Position numbers and translations under genes: made by a program | The notes under the pieces: generated by a model | Databases searched by the model: none | What the model was told of the DNA's origin: nothing | The model's input: only the letters and a program-made list of their open reading frames with translations | In this document: in pieces, positions 7,836-17,290 of the stretch | Layout of the letters: every line of letters begins with the position of its first letter | How positions within the stretch are numbered: position 1 is the first letter of the stretch | NCBI GenBank assembly: GCA_000383115.1 | Contig: KB910577.1 | Span: 20,545-84,544, forward strand | DNA length: 64,000 nucleotides | Source: an alpha proteobacterium SCGC AAA015-N04 | GTDB taxonomy: Bacteria > Pseudomonadota > Alphaproteobacteria > Puniceispirillales > Marisalimonadaceae | Direction: 5' to 3'

Positions 7836-9137
7836 TTAAATTTTATCTAAGTTATTGATGTGAATAATGTTGGCTTCTTTTTTTAATTTTTTTAATAGTT
7901 TATCACTAAATATTAAGAATTGTTTATCTAGTATTTGTTTTCGGATTTGTTTTACGTTATCTCTTATTTTTTTAATCCTTTTATCACAAATTATATATGC
8001 ATATCCATCATTACCATTAAACAAAGGCTTGCTTATTTCATATAAGTTTTTATTTTCAGTTAGTTTTTTTATTGAAGGGCTTAGGTCTGCAATACGAGAT
8101 TTTATTATTTTTAATCTGAGATTTAGCACATTCTGTGAACTAATTTTTTTGAGATTATCACAACTTTTTTTGTTGTCTAGTAGGGAAAGTAAAACCTTTT
8201 TTGTATTTTCATAAACAATATTCTTTTTTTGAAAATTGATTTTAAAATTAATTCTCGCAAGTAATAATTCATTTTCTAATTTACTAATTTGACCATTTGT
8301 CCTTTTAGCCAAAACTTTAATAATTCGTAATTCATTATTTAAAGGAAAACTGAAAACATCACCTTCGTTAATAACATTATTCTTAATCTTAATTTGGTTA
8401 GGAAGCTCTTTATAGTTCTTCCATCCAATTTTTCCACTAAATTTTGCAGATCTACTTATTGAGACCTGTTTAGCTATTTCTAGAAAACTGACTCCCCTTT
8501 TTAGAGCCAAGTTAATTTGTTCTAGTAATTGAAAATTATTTTTTTTTTCAATAATTATTTCTGCAAGATCGTAAAGATCTTCATTTTTATTCAATTTTTT
8601 ATTTTTTATGATTTGTTCAATTTTTTTTTCTAGATTGTTGAGTTGCAATTTGTATTTTTTTCCCAAAACATTAGCCCATATCAATTGTCCTTGATATTTT
8701 TCTAAAATAGTAGATTTTGTTATCGATAATTTTTTTACAAACTGATCTAATTTTAATTCAGAATTGTCATATTTTAATAAAGCTAGTTGTAGCGCTTTTT
8801 TGTAAACAATTTTATTTAGATTTTTATTTATAAGTAACCCTTCAGATTGGATTATTTTTTCTTCTATTAAAGAATTTAAGGATTGGTTATAAAATTTATG
8901 CAAATTTTTAAAATTTAAATCTTTATTCATTGAAAATGATATTAGTTTTGCTCTATTAACCACGTCTATATTTGTAATAGGGAGTTTATTTACTGTAGTT
9001 AAGACAAAATTTTCTTGAGAATATAATTTACCAAAGAAAATAAATTGAAATAATACAATTATTAAACTTTTAATCAAAATGTTTATTGTAATTTTAATCA
9101 ATATAACTTTCCTTAAATTAAATCTTTTTTGGTTCAT
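7836..9137 (-). CDS. surA: SurA-like periplasmic peptidyl-prolyl isomerase / chaperone
   Basis: SurA-type proteins escort unfolded outer-membrane proteins across the periplasm. There is a hydrophobic N-terminal signal segment ending near YSQ, a SurA N domain (VNKLPITNIDVVNRAKLIS), and one recognisable parvulin-like region with the AEIIIEKK strand and the SGKIGWKNYKELP...VFSFPLNNELRIIKVLAKR stretch. The sequence is highly diverged and lysine-rich. The start is ambiguous: GTG 9146, ATG 9137 (used here), or TTG 9101, which has the best Shine-Dalgarno (AAGGA) and lies past the lptG stop. lptD, normally just upstream, is absent. Confidence 0.8.
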   Translation of the reverse strand: MNQKRFNLRKVILIKITINILIKSLIIVLFQFIFFGKLYSQENFVLTTVNKLPITNIDVVNRAKLISFSMNKDLNFKNLHKFYNQSLNSLIEEKIIQSEGLLINKNLNKIVYKKALQLALLKYDNSELKLDQFVKKLSITKSTILEKYQGQLIWANVLGKKYKLQLNNLEKKIEQIIKNKKLNKNEDLYDLAEIIIEKKNNFQLLEQINLALKRGVSFLEIAKQVSISRSAKFSGKIGWKNYKELPNQIKIKNNVINEGDVFSFPLNNELRIIKVLAKRTNGQISKLENELLLARINFKINFQKKNIVYENTKKVLLSLLDNKKSCDNLKKISSQNVLNLRLKIIKSRIADLSPSIKKLTENKNLYEISKPLFNGNDGYAYIICDKRIKKIRDNVKQIRKQILDKQFLIFSDKLLKKLKKEANIIHINNLDKI

Positions 9138-10257
9138 CAATATCACTAATTAGGTAACAACCTGAAAATAAGCCAATCAAAGTTGGTCCAAAACCGGCAA
9201 TTAGTGGTGGTAGTTTTTCTGATGACCCTAAAGCAAATATAAAATCTCCAATAAAGTATAAACAAAAGCCAACCACAAGAGATAAAGACACAATACCAAA
9301 TTCAACTTTTCTTTCACTACTTCTTAACATAAAAGATGCTGAAAGCAATATCATTGATATTATTAGAATTGGTTGGCATATCAATTTAAAAAAATGTATC
9401 AAATGATAAGAGGTATTCAATCCGTATTTTTTCATTTTAAAAATATATGATGGTAAGTCTGTTATAAATATTGTATCAGGTTTGTTGATTGCAATTTTTA
9501 AATCATTTGAATTAGACTTAACAGGAAAACTGTAATTAGTAAATTTTTTTAGTTGATTCTCTCTACTTGTTAATTTCCCATTATATAAAGAAATAACGTT
9601 TTTCGAGAATTTTGCCTCTTTGGCGGTAATTTTCTCTTTGAATTTCTTATTTTTATCAAATACAAATATGCTTACATTTATTAATATATTTTTTTCTTCA
9701 TTAATTTTATTAGCATTTATAATTAACTGTTTATTTTCAGAATTTTCTTTTATCCAGAAACCTTTTGTGTCAAAAGATAACATTTTCAAATCTTTCTTAC
9801 CAAAAAAGATTAATTGAAGTGAGTTATATTTTTTATTAAAAATACTTGATATAGGGTTTATAAAAATTATTGAAGTTATTCCTATTAAAAAAAAAGTCAC
9901 TAATGTCGGCGAAATAATTTTCCACAGAGATATTCCAAAAGATCTTGAAATGATATAATAACTTTTTTTTCTCCATTGATTAAAACAAGCTATTGAACCT
10001 ATTAATGCAGCAAATGGTAATACTTTTTCCATATTACTTGGTATTTTAAAACTAGCCATACCAATTATATCAACAAAAGTTGCTTTTTGAAGGTGATCTA
10101 CAAAAACTTTGTTAGATGAACGTCGAAGTAGCTCAACTAAATCAATAAAAAAAATTAAAGTTACTAATGATATAAATGCAAATAAAAAAAACTTAAGTAA
10201 GTCTATTGTAAAATACTTATATAAAATATACGGATTTCCACTTAGCCTGTTAATCAT
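9118..10257 (-). CDS. lptG: LPS export ABC transporter permease LptG
   Basis: LptG pairs with LptF in the inner-membrane LptB2FG complex, which extracts lipopolysaccharide and pushes it to the outer membrane. The 379-residue YjgP/YjgQ-family protein has an N-terminal segment YILYKYFTIDLLKFFLFAFISLVTLIFF, two more helices before the large periplasmic beta-jellyroll-type domain (about 120-265), and three C-terminal helices ending in FGPTLIGLFSGCYLI. The start ATG overlaps the lptF stop (TAATG). It is directly followed by surA, without lptD. Confidence 0.92.
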   Translation of the reverse strand: MINRLSGNPYILYKYFTIDLLKFFLFAFISLVTLIFFIDLVELLRRSSNKVFVDHLQKATFVDIIGMASFKIPSNMEKVLPFAALIGSIACFNQWRKKSYYIISRSFGISLWKIISPTLVTFFLIGITSIIFINPISSIFNKKYNSLQLIFFGKKDLKMLSFDTKGFWIKENSENKQLIINANKINEEKNILINVSIFVFDKNKKFKEKITAKEAKFSKNVISLYNGKLTSRENQLKKFTNYSFPVKSNSNDLKIAINKPDTIFITDLPSYIFKMKKYGLNTSYHLIHFFKLICQPILIISMILLSASFMLRSSERKVEFGIVSLSLVVGFCLYFIGDFIFALGSSEKLPPLIAGFGPTLIGLFSGCYLISDIDEPKKI

Positions 10258-11369
10258 TAAGCTTCTTTCATATCACTTTTATTTTTTATTTTTTTTAAGG
10301 TAAAGTTTTTATGTAAAATAGTAATTCCTAAAATTATAAATATAAAAGGAAAACAGTACATTAAAGGCCATAGATTAGCATTAGTATGTACGAAATTTTT
10401 AATCATAATAAAAATACTTTGAATTATAATTAAAATTACAATACTAAATGATTTTTTATATGAAGTTATAATTCTTGAATAATTTGTATTTAAAATCATA
10501 ATCATAGCAATTAATATAAATACAATAGGTAAAAATGTTACAGTATTTCTACTATGTGCTTCAGCTAGTAATTTCCCTTTTTTAGACGCATTTTGATTAG
10601 CTTTAGTAATAAGGTCAAAAAAATTATATTCATTATATTCAACAATTCTTTTCGAGTAATTTTTTGATCCTAGATCTTCTATAATAAGATTATAATTTTT
10701 AAAATCTAATATTGTAGAATTTTTTGAATTGTCAGTTGAAACTCTTGTCCCCTCATCCATAAATAATATTAATTGATTTTTTTTGAAAACCAAATAACCA
10801 CTCTTTGAATAAAGCTCAACAATAGTCATAGGATTTGTTCTGTCTTGGATAAAAATTTCTTTAAAATGATTTTGTTCATTTAGTTCGCCAATGAATATTG
10901 TTTGATTCTTATTAATATCAACAAAAATATTATCCTTTATTATTAATTCTTTAGAGTTATTTCTTATTTCATTTTGTAGAATTTTAAAATGCTTGTAAGT
11001 AATTGGTAAAATCCAATGAGAATTTAAAAATAAAAATGAAGAGGATAAAAAAGCTACTAAAAGAGCAGGAAAGCTTATCTTAATAGAGCTCAATCCTGCC
11101 GTCTTCATAACTATAATTTCTTTATCTGTTTCTAACTTTAAGTATGTTATCATGCAACCTGCAAAGGTGCCGAACGGTAATGCAATCAGTAGCCAGTTAG
11201 GTATGCTAAAAGCAGATAAAATAAAAAAATCAGAAAAATTGGCACTTTTATCAATTATCAATTTTATTGTCTTGAATGATTGTGATAACCAAATAACTCC
11301 TAAAAAAACAATCGTTGAGATAATTACATTTTTTATTGTTTGGTTAAAAATATATCTAGTCAAAATCAT
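10257..11369 (-). CDS. lptF: LPS export ABC transporter permease LptF
   Basis: LptF is the second permease of the lipopolysaccharide exporter. It is 370 residues with the family layout: TM1 near 13-30, TM2-3 around 60-120 with the PFGTFAGCMITYLKLETDKEIIVMKTAGLSS coupling region, a periplasmic domain (about 125-260), then TM4-6. Its stop overlaps lptG's start, so the two are coupled. A TATAAT-like box sits only about 3 bp before the ATG (11372-11377), so the mRNA may be nearly leaderless. It diverges from pepA. Confidence 0.92.
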   Translation of the reverse strand: MILTRYIFNQTIKNVIISTIVFLGVIWLSQSFKTIKLIIDKSANFSDFFILSAFSIPNWLLIALPFGTFAGCMITYLKLETDKEIIVMKTAGLSSIKISFPALLVAFLSSSFLFLNSHWILPITYKHFKILQNEIRNNSKELIIKDNIFVDINKNQTIFIGELNEQNHFKEIFIQDRTNPMTIVELYSKSGYLVFKKNQLILFMDEGTRVSTDNSKNSTILDFKNYNLIIEDLGSKNYSKRIVEYNEYNFFDLITKANQNASKKGKLLAEAHSRNTVTFLPIVFILIAMIMILNTNYSRIITSYKKSFSIVILIIIQSIFIMIKNFVHTNANLWPLMYCFPFIFIILGITILHKNFTLKKIKNKSDMKEA

Positions 11370-11483
11370 ATATTATACATTTCAAAATTTTTTTTATTTA
11401 TTTTTTTATTACTGTTATAAATATAATATTAACAAATCTAATTCAATTTATTAAAATACCACTAATTACTACAGGAAAATAAA

Positions 11484-12947
11484 ATGCAAGACAAAAGTAG
11501 GTTCATCAAAATAGAGTTTGAAAAAATAGATAAATCATTGGGAAAAACAAGTAATAAAATAATTAATGTTTTGTTTTATAATGAAAAAAATATTCCAATT
11601 TCAAAGGAAATTGAGGAAAATGAATTATTATCAAAATTTTTAATAAATTCTTTAAAAAATATTTTATCAAATAAATTAGTTGTCCGGTCTGAAAAAGGAA
11701 TATTCCTTTTAGTAAGGAGAAAAGATGAAAATAAGGATTTAACAAATATTTATTTAAAAAAATTAGGAGGCGAAATTTATAATACAATAAAATCGATAGG
11801 TTGTTCTGAGGCAAGAATTTTTGAAAAAAATCCTTTAATAAATCATAAATTAGCTTTTGGTATCCTATTGAGCTCATATAAATTTAATAATTACAAAAAA
11901 ATTAAACCAAAAGAAAATAATTTGAGGCTAATTACTTTTAAAACAGATGATATTAAAAAAAGTAATTTGTTATTTCAAGAGATGAAAAGTATTGCTAGTG
12001 GAGTTTATTCAGCCAGAGATTTAGTATGGCAACCACCAAATATTTTATACCCCCAAAGCTTTGCAAATGAATGTAAAAAATTAAATAAAATTGGTGTTAA
12101 AGTTAAGCTTTATAACGAAGCCCAATTAAAAAGATTAGGAATGAGTGCCTTGTTAGCTGTTGGAAGAGGATCAAGAAAAAATAGTCTAGTAGTAACAATG
12201 GAATGGTTTGGAGGAAAGAAAAATAACCCACCTATGGCATTTATTGGGAAAGGAGTATGTTTTGATTCAGGGGGTTTATCTTTAAAACCTTCAAAATCTA
12301 TGGAAGATATGAAGTGGGATATGGGTGGTGCTGCTTCAGTTACTGGGTTAATTGAAACAATAGCCTTATCTAAATCAAAATGCAATGTAGTTGGTATAAT
12401 TGGATTGGTTGAAAATATGCCTGATGGTGACGCACAGAGGCCAGGTGACGTAGTTAAATCTGTATCTGGTCAAACAATAGAAGTTTTAAATACTGATGCC
12501 GAAGGAAGATTAGTTTTAGCAGATATATTATCTTGGGCAGAAAAAAAATATAAGCCTAAATTTTTACTAGATTTAGCCACATTAACTGGAGCAATGATTG
12601 TTGCCCTAGGAAATATTAGAGCAGGATTATTTTCAAATAATGAAATCCTTTCCAAGGCTATATTTAGAGCAGGTGAAACTACTGGCGAAAAAGTATGGGA
12701 AATGCCATTAGATCAAGAATATAATGATCTTATAAAAACTGAAATTGCTGACATGAAAAATATTGGCGGTCCAGGTGCTGGTTCAATAACAGCCGCCTGT
12801 TTTTTAAAAAAACATGTTGAAAGTACACCTTGGGCACATCTGGATATTGCTGGTGTTACTTGGAAAAACAAACCTTCTCCAACAATACCATCAGGGGGTG
12901 TTGGTTGGGGTGTGCAAATGCTTTACCAATTAACTAAGGATTATTAA
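11484..12947 (+). CDS. pepA: Leucyl aminopeptidase (M17)
   Basis: This cytosolic two-metal aminopeptidase releases N-terminal residues from peptides. The C-terminal catalytic domain has the expected metal and active-site motifs: GKGVCFDSGGLSLKPSKSMEDMKWDMGGAA, the catalytic NTDAEGRLVLAD signature and the DLATLTGAMIVALG segment. The N-terminal third (1-160) is poorly conserved and lysine-rich, as usual for M17. Length 487 fits. A TATAAT box lies at 11422-11427 upstream. In many alphaproteobacteria holC follows; here ndk follows instead. Confidence 0.94.
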   Translation: MQDKSRFIKIEFEKIDKSLGKTSNKIINVLFYNEKNIPISKEIEENELLSKFLINSLKNILSNKLVVRSEKGIFLLVRRKDENKDLTNIYLKKLGGEIYNTIKSIGCSEARIFEKNPLINHKLAFGILLSSYKFNNYKKIKPKENNLRLITFKTDDIKKSNLLFQEMKSIASGVYSARDLVWQPPNILYPQSFANECKKLNKIGVKVKLYNEAQLKRLGMSALLAVGRGSRKNSLVVTMEWFGGKKNNPPMAFIGKGVCFDSGGLSLKPSKSMEDMKWDMGGAASVTGLIETIALSKSKCNVVGIIGLVENMPDGDAQRPGDVVKSVSGQTIEVLNTDAEGRLVLADILSWAEKKYKPKFLLDLATLTGAMIVALGNIRAGLFSNNEILSKAIFRAGETTGEKVWEMPLDQEYNDLIKTEIADMKNIGGPGAGSITAACFLKKHVESTPWAHLDIAGVTWKNKPSPTIPSGGVGWGVQMLYQLTKDY

Positions 12948-12976
12948 AACAATTAGTTTTATTCTTGATAATTAAT

Positions 12977-12982
12977 TATAAT
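12977..12982 (+). promoter_or_regulatory. ndk: Candidate -10 box for ndk
   Basis: An exact TATAAT 41 bp upstream of the ndk start in the 76-bp pepA-ndk gap. No good -35 hexamer is visible at 16-18 bp, so this is only a candidate. AT-rich spacers yield such matches by chance. Confidence 0.25.
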
Positions 12983-13023
12983 GTATATAAATTTCATACT
13001 TAAAAAAATGGTTGGAGACGTTA

Positions 13024-13446
13024 ATGCCTATTGAAAACACTTTGTCAATAATTAAACCTGATGCTACTAAAAGAAATATCACTGGACTAATAAATGCTAA
13101 GATTGAAAAAGCTGGATTGAAAATAGTTGCTCAAAAAAGAATTATGCTTTCAAAGGAATTGGCAGAAAAATTTTATTCAGTACATAAAGATAGACCTTTT
13201 TTTAACGATTTAGTAAATTTCATGATATCAGGTCCTGTTATTGTGCAGGTTCTAAGAGGAGAGAATGCTGTATCCCTTAATAGAAGTATCATGGGAGCCA
13301 CAAACCCAACTGATGCTGAAGAAGGCACCATTAGAAGTGAGTTTGCACAGAGTGTTGAAGCAAATTCAGTTCATGGTTCAGATAGTTTAGAAAATGCATT
13401 AAAAGAAATATCTTTTTTCTTTGCAGAAATAGATATTTTAATATAA
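13024..13446 (+). CDS. ndk: Nucleoside diphosphate kinase
   Basis: Ndk equalises nucleoside di- and triphosphate pools through a phosphohistidine. The protein starts [18 protein letters not shown] and has [14 protein letters not shown], the [16 protein letters not shown] loop and the catalytic His in NSVHGSDS. With the ATG at 13024 the length is 140, exactly the family norm, and GGAG lies 6 bases before it. An upstream in-frame TTG (13012) overlaps that Shine-Dalgarno and is not used. The stop is 2 bp from the stop of a convergent oxidase-subunit gene. Confidence 0.97.
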   Translation: MPIENTLSIIKPDATKRNITGLINAKIEKAGLKIVAQKRIMLSKELAEKFYSVHKDRPFFNDLVNFMISGPVIVQVLRGENAVSLNRSIMGATNPTDAEEGTIRSEFAQSVEANSVHGSDSLENALKEISFFFAEIDILI

Positions 13447-13448
13447 GG

Positions 13449-13577
13449 CTAAACTAAGAAAATTGCCATTAGAGCGATAATAACTATAATTAAAATAGTA
13501 CTGTAGGTTGTGAATTTAAGAAATTTTTCATAAAAAATTACATGCTCTTTAGTTTCTTTATCGAATTTATTTACCAT
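13449..13577 (-). CDS. aa3-type cytochrome c oxidase subunit IV (42 residues)
   Basis: This 42-residue ORF reads MVNKFDKETKEHVIFYEKFL followed by one transmembrane helix (about residues 24-42, ending LMAIFLV). The pattern of an acidic/polar N-terminus, a Tyr-x3-Phe amphipathic stretch and a single C-terminal helix matches the small bacterial aa3 oxidase subunit IV family of alphaproteobacteria, a structural subunit of cytochrome c oxidase. GGAGT sits 7 bases before the ATG. It is convergent with ndk, with stops 2 bp apart, and is not next to other oxidase genes. The assignment rests on pattern, not on alignment. Confidence 0.7.
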   Translation of the reverse strand: MVNKFDKETKEHVIFYEKFLKFTTYSTILIIVIIALMAIFLV

Positions 13578-13692
13578 TTTATACTCCAATACAATCAACA
13601 TTAAATCTTTTAGATTGAATATATGAAATATTATAATTAATTCACTACAAATATTTGCAACAAAAACTTAACTCAAATTAGTTTAACTTGTT

Positions 13693-14769
13693 TCATACAT
13701 TCCAACCATTGAAAATTACGTTTTTTTTATATTTATTTTCAATCATAGATCCAATTATAAAAGATTTATATCCAGCTGCATTTACGTCTCTAATAATTGC
13801 ATCAACATCACTCTCATCAACAAAGAGTAAAAGTCCAATACCACAATTAAAAGTTCTTACTAATTCAAAAAGTGTAATTTTAGAATTATCTTTAATCCAT
13901 CTAAAAACAGGTGGTAATTCAAAGTTTTTCATATTTAGTTCTAAAGCTAATTCTTTACTAAAACTTCGTGGAGGATTATCAATTAATCCACCTCCAGTTA
14001 TATGGCTGATTGATTTTAATTTATTATTCTTATTAGCAGCAATAAAAGCATCCGTGTAAATTAAAGTTGGTTCCATTAAAACTTTAGCAAGTGAAATTGT
14101 ATTATCAAAAGGAGCTTTTTCAAAAATATCTATATATTTTAATTCTATAATTTTTCGAATTAATGAGAAACCATTAGAATGAATGCCATTACTTGATATA
14201 GCAATAACCTTATCTCCAATAGAAACAGAATTTTTGTTGAATATATTTTTTCTTTCGACTGCTCCTACACAAAACCCAGCCAAATCAAAATTATTATTGT
14301 TATAATGTCCTGGCATTTCTGCTGTTTCCCCACCAATTAGCGCACATTTTGACAACTGACAACCTTTAGCAATTCCTTTTACTACTTCGATTATAATTTC
14401 TTTTTCAAGTTTATTTGTTGCAAAATAATCCATAAAAAATAATGGTCTAGCACCTTGCGCTAAAACATCATTTACACACATGGCAACTAAATCTATACCT
14501 ATATTAAAATAAGATTTAGTTTTAATAGCTAACTGTAATTTTGTTCCAACACCGTCTGTACTTGAAACTAGAATAGGATCAATTAAACCACTTTTTTTTA
14601 AATCAAAAAGACCTCCAAAAGTTCCAATATTTCCGATGCTACCATTAATTGAAGTTGAATTAGCGATTGGTGAAATTTCAGAAACGATTTCATCTCCTAA
14701 TTCAATATTTACGCCCGCATTGTTGTAGGTGATAGTTTCTAAATTTCTGCTTTTGACGTTTTTTTTCAT
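13693..14769 (-). CDS. purM: Phosphoribosylformylglycinamidine cyclo-ligase
   Basis: PurM makes aminoimidazole ribotide from FGAM and ATP in purine synthesis. The 358-residue protein has the YNNAGVNIELGDEIV start, VSSTDGVGTKLQLA (ATP-binding glycine-rich loop), MCVNDVLAQGARPLFFMDY, GGETAEMPGHY, and ISHITGGGLIDNPPRSF. All are diagnostic. It diverges from the DUF2066 gene; a TATAAT box lies at 14796-14801 on its strand. purN, often downstream in alphaproteobacteria, is not here. Confidence 0.96.
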   Translation of the reverse strand: MKKNVKSRNLETITYNNAGVNIELGDEIVSEISPIANSTSINGSIGNIGTFGGLFDLKKSGLIDPILVSSTDGVGTKLQLAIKTKSYFNIGIDLVAMCVNDVLAQGARPLFFMDYFATNKLEKEIIIEVVKGIAKGCQLSKCALIGGETAEMPGHYNNNNFDLAGFCVGAVERKNIFNKNSVSIGDKVIAISSNGIHSNGFSLIRKIIELKYIDIFEKAPFDNTISLAKVLMEPTLIYTDAFIAANKNNKLKSISHITGGGLIDNPPRSFSKELALELNMKNFELPPVFRWIKDNSKITLFELVRTFNCGIGLLLFVDESDVDAIIRDVNAAGYKSFIIGSMIENKYKKNVIFNGWNV

Positions 14770-14890
14770 CTTGTTAGTTTAATTAAACTTTTGTTATTAT
14801 AAAGCATACTTTACTGTATAACTTACTTAAATTTAATACAATCGATATATCCATGCTATTATTAATTAATTTAAAAAATGGTTTAGTAAA

Positions 14891-16228
14891 ATGTTTTTTA
14901 AAATCTTAAATATAAAATTTTTAATTTTTTTCACTATATATTTAACTTTTAATTCAATAGCGTCTAGTAATGATGACTGTAAAAACTCATCTTTTTATGT
15001 TAAAAATATTAAAGTAGATCTTACAAAAGAATCAATTATAAAAGCTAGGAAATTAGCAGAGGATAAGGCTAGAAATATTGGCTTTAAAAGGTTATTAAAT
15101 AAATTAACACTAAAAAATAAAAAATTGAGTTTTAAAAAATCTGATATACTACTATTAGTTGATTATTTGAAGATTAATGATGAAGCAAATAGTGATAAAA
15201 GATATTTAGCTGACTTTGATATTTGTTTTAATAGAAGTCTAGTAATAGATTATTTCCATAAAAATAAATTACAATATGCGGAGACATACAGAAAACCAAT
15301 AACTATCTTACCAATTTTTATTGGTCCAAGGGGCTTTATACTTTTGGATGATAATGACGTTTGGTATTCTAAATGGAAAAAAAAACTTGCAATATCAGAT
15401 GGGTTAGTAAAATTAGTAATAGCAAAAAAAGACTTAAACTTATCAAGAAAAATTGGGCCTAAAATAGTATCACAGCCCCAAACAAACTTGATCAAAAAAA
15501 TAATTAATAAAGAGAATTCTGATGCTTTATTAATAGTCGTTGCGGAGCCCATATTAAGAAATGATGGAAAAACTTTTCTAAACGTCTATGCGCAAATTTT
15601 TGATGGTAATGGCAAATTTGTTAATACAATTTATAGAAATAAATTACAACTTCCAAGTACTACTTCGATCTATAATATTGATGATAATTTATTTAATTTG
15701 GAAGTTCTAAATATTATTGACACAATCGATATAAGTTGGAAAAAGGATAATTTAATTGACCCCAGCATATATAATGAAATTGATCTATTGATACCCATTT
15801 CTTCAATGAATTCAACAGTATTAGAATTACCTTTGTTATTTAATGATAAAATAATAAAAGTTAAATCTACAAAAGGATTTTTAGATAAAGGTATAATAGA
15901 GATTGAAAAAGAATTAATTTTTTATGGAAAGAAAACACTTAAATCATTTAGATCGTTAAATAGAGGACTATTAAAGTCAACTAAAAATCTAGAATATAAA
16001 TCAAACATTAAAGTAACTCAAAAAAATATTAAAATATGGCCGTTTATTCTAAAAACACTTCAAAATTTGCCATTTGTTAAAGAAGTCAAGGTTATTTCAA
16101 TCTCAAATTTAGAAGGTAGGGTAATTGTAAAATTTATAGGAAATAAAAAAACTTTTTTTCAGGCGGTTAGTGAAAAAAAAATATCTTTTAAAAATTTTAA
16201 TAATAAGCAATATATTCTTACATTTTAA
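14891..16228 (+). CDS. DUF2066 domain-containing exported protein
   Basis: A 445-residue protein of unknown function. The first 25 residues form a signal peptide with a hydrophobic core (ILNIKFLIFFTIYLTFNS) ending near SIASS. The mature part begins with a Cys-containing SFYVKNIKVDLTKESIIKARKLAEDKARNIGFKRLLNKLTL segment, typical of the DUF2066 family. Its place between purM and the permease-hda pair is the usual alphaproteobacterial position for that family. Biochemical role is unknown; a periplasmic location is inferred from the signal peptide. Confidence 0.7.
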   Translation: MFFKILNIKFLIFFTIYLTFNSIASSNDDCKNSSFYVKNIKVDLTKESIIKARKLAEDKARNIGFKRLLNKLTLKNKKLSFKKSDILLLVDYLKINDEANSDKRYLADFDICFNRSLVIDYFHKNKLQYAETYRKPITILPIFIGPRGFILLDDNDVWYSKWKKKLAISDGLVKLVIAKKDLNLSRKIGPKIVSQPQTNLIKKIINKENSDALLIVVAEPILRNDGKTFLNVYAQIFDGNGKFVNTIYRNKLQLPSTTSIYNIDDNLFNLEVLNIIDTIDISWKKDNLIDPSIYNEIDLLIPISSMNSTVLELPLLFNDKIIKVKSTKGFLDKGIIEIEKELIFYGKKTLKSFRSLNRGLLKSTKNLEYKSNIKVTQKNIKIWPFILKTLQNLPFVKEVKVISISNLEGRVIVKFIGNKKTFFQAVSEKKISFKNFNNKQYILTF

Positions 16229-16248
16229 TTTGTTTTACGGTTATATAA

Positions 16249-17287
16249 ATGTCCAATGAAATGAAGCTTCCAAAATTTAAAAACTTAAGTATCTACTTAA
16301 TGTTGATCTTCACTTGTTTATTTCTAATTTATTTTTTTGAAGTAATTATTCCTTTTGCAATAGCTTTTGTTATTGCTTATTTAATAAATCCTATTAAAGA
16401 ATTTTTCGATAAATTTTTAAATGATATACTCTCCAGCCTATTTTCCGTGATTTTCTTTATACTTTGTTTATTTTCTGTTTTAATTATAATTTCGCCCATT
16501 TTAATTGAACAAATTAAAAATTTAGTAATTATACTACCTTCTTACTTTAATAAATTTGAAATACTAATAAATGAATTAAATTCTAAGTATTTTTTAGTTG
16601 AAAAAATTAAAGATTTTAACTATTTCGACGTTTTGAGACCACTTACAGAAAATATTATAAATACCAGTAACGGGTTATTTGATAAAAGTGTTCAATTTTT
16701 CAATAGTTTTTTTAATGTAATTTTAGTTTTTATACTAAGTTTCTATATGAGTTTAGAGTTTAACAAAATTAAAATTTTTTTCAAAAGCTTTGAAGCTAAA
16801 TCTAACCTTCAAGATTTTTCTTTAATTATCTCAGAAATTGATATTGTTTTGTCAAAATTTATTCGTGGTCAAGGTTTAATTTGCTTAATTCTATCTTTTT
16901 TTTATTCTACATGCTTATTTATTATAGGTATTGAATTCGGAATATTATTAGGGCTTTTCGCAGGTATGATTTCGTTTGTGCCATATGTAGGATCAATATT
17001 AGGAGGTGGTTTAACATTTGTATTAGGTTTTTTTTCAATTTGGCATGTCAATAGAATTAATCTTTTTATTGGGAATATTTCTTAGTGGACAACTATTAGA
17101 AAGTTATTATCTAACGCCAAAGTTTGTTGGTAATGCTATAGGTTTAAATCCAATATGGATAATATTTGCAATCCTTGCAGGTGGACATCTAGCCGGTTTC
17201 GTAGGAGTTCTTTTATCGTTACCAATGGCAGCCATAATTGGAATAATTATAAAACACTTTTTTATTAAAATATTTAATATGAGTTGA
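16249..17287 (+). pseudogene. AI-2E family permease, split by a frameshift at a T8 run
   Basis: The first frame (16249-17085) encodes 278 residues of an AI-2E/PerM-type membrane protein, with several helices and the GLFAGMISFVPYVGSILGGGLTFVLGFF segment. It then runs out of frame after the T8 run at 17028-17035. The rest of the protein continues one frame over, as FQFGMSIELIFLLGIFLSGQLLES followed by LTPKFVGNAIGLNPIWIIFA and LLSLPMAAIIG, to 17287. Reading seven T's restores one roughly 345-residue protein of normal family length. Homopolymer sequencing error, a true mutation or slippage are all possible. The family exports small molecules or ions; the substrate is unknown. Confidence 0.75.
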
Positions 17288-17290
17288 TAT

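Noticed and set aside
7867..8214. Open frame opposite surA, and many others like it (for example 11563-11877, 27389-27796, 52440-52799, 56133-56531)
   Set aside because: They lie entirely inside well-supported genes on the other strand, have no family motifs, and have the skewed composition expected of antisense frames in AT-rich genes.
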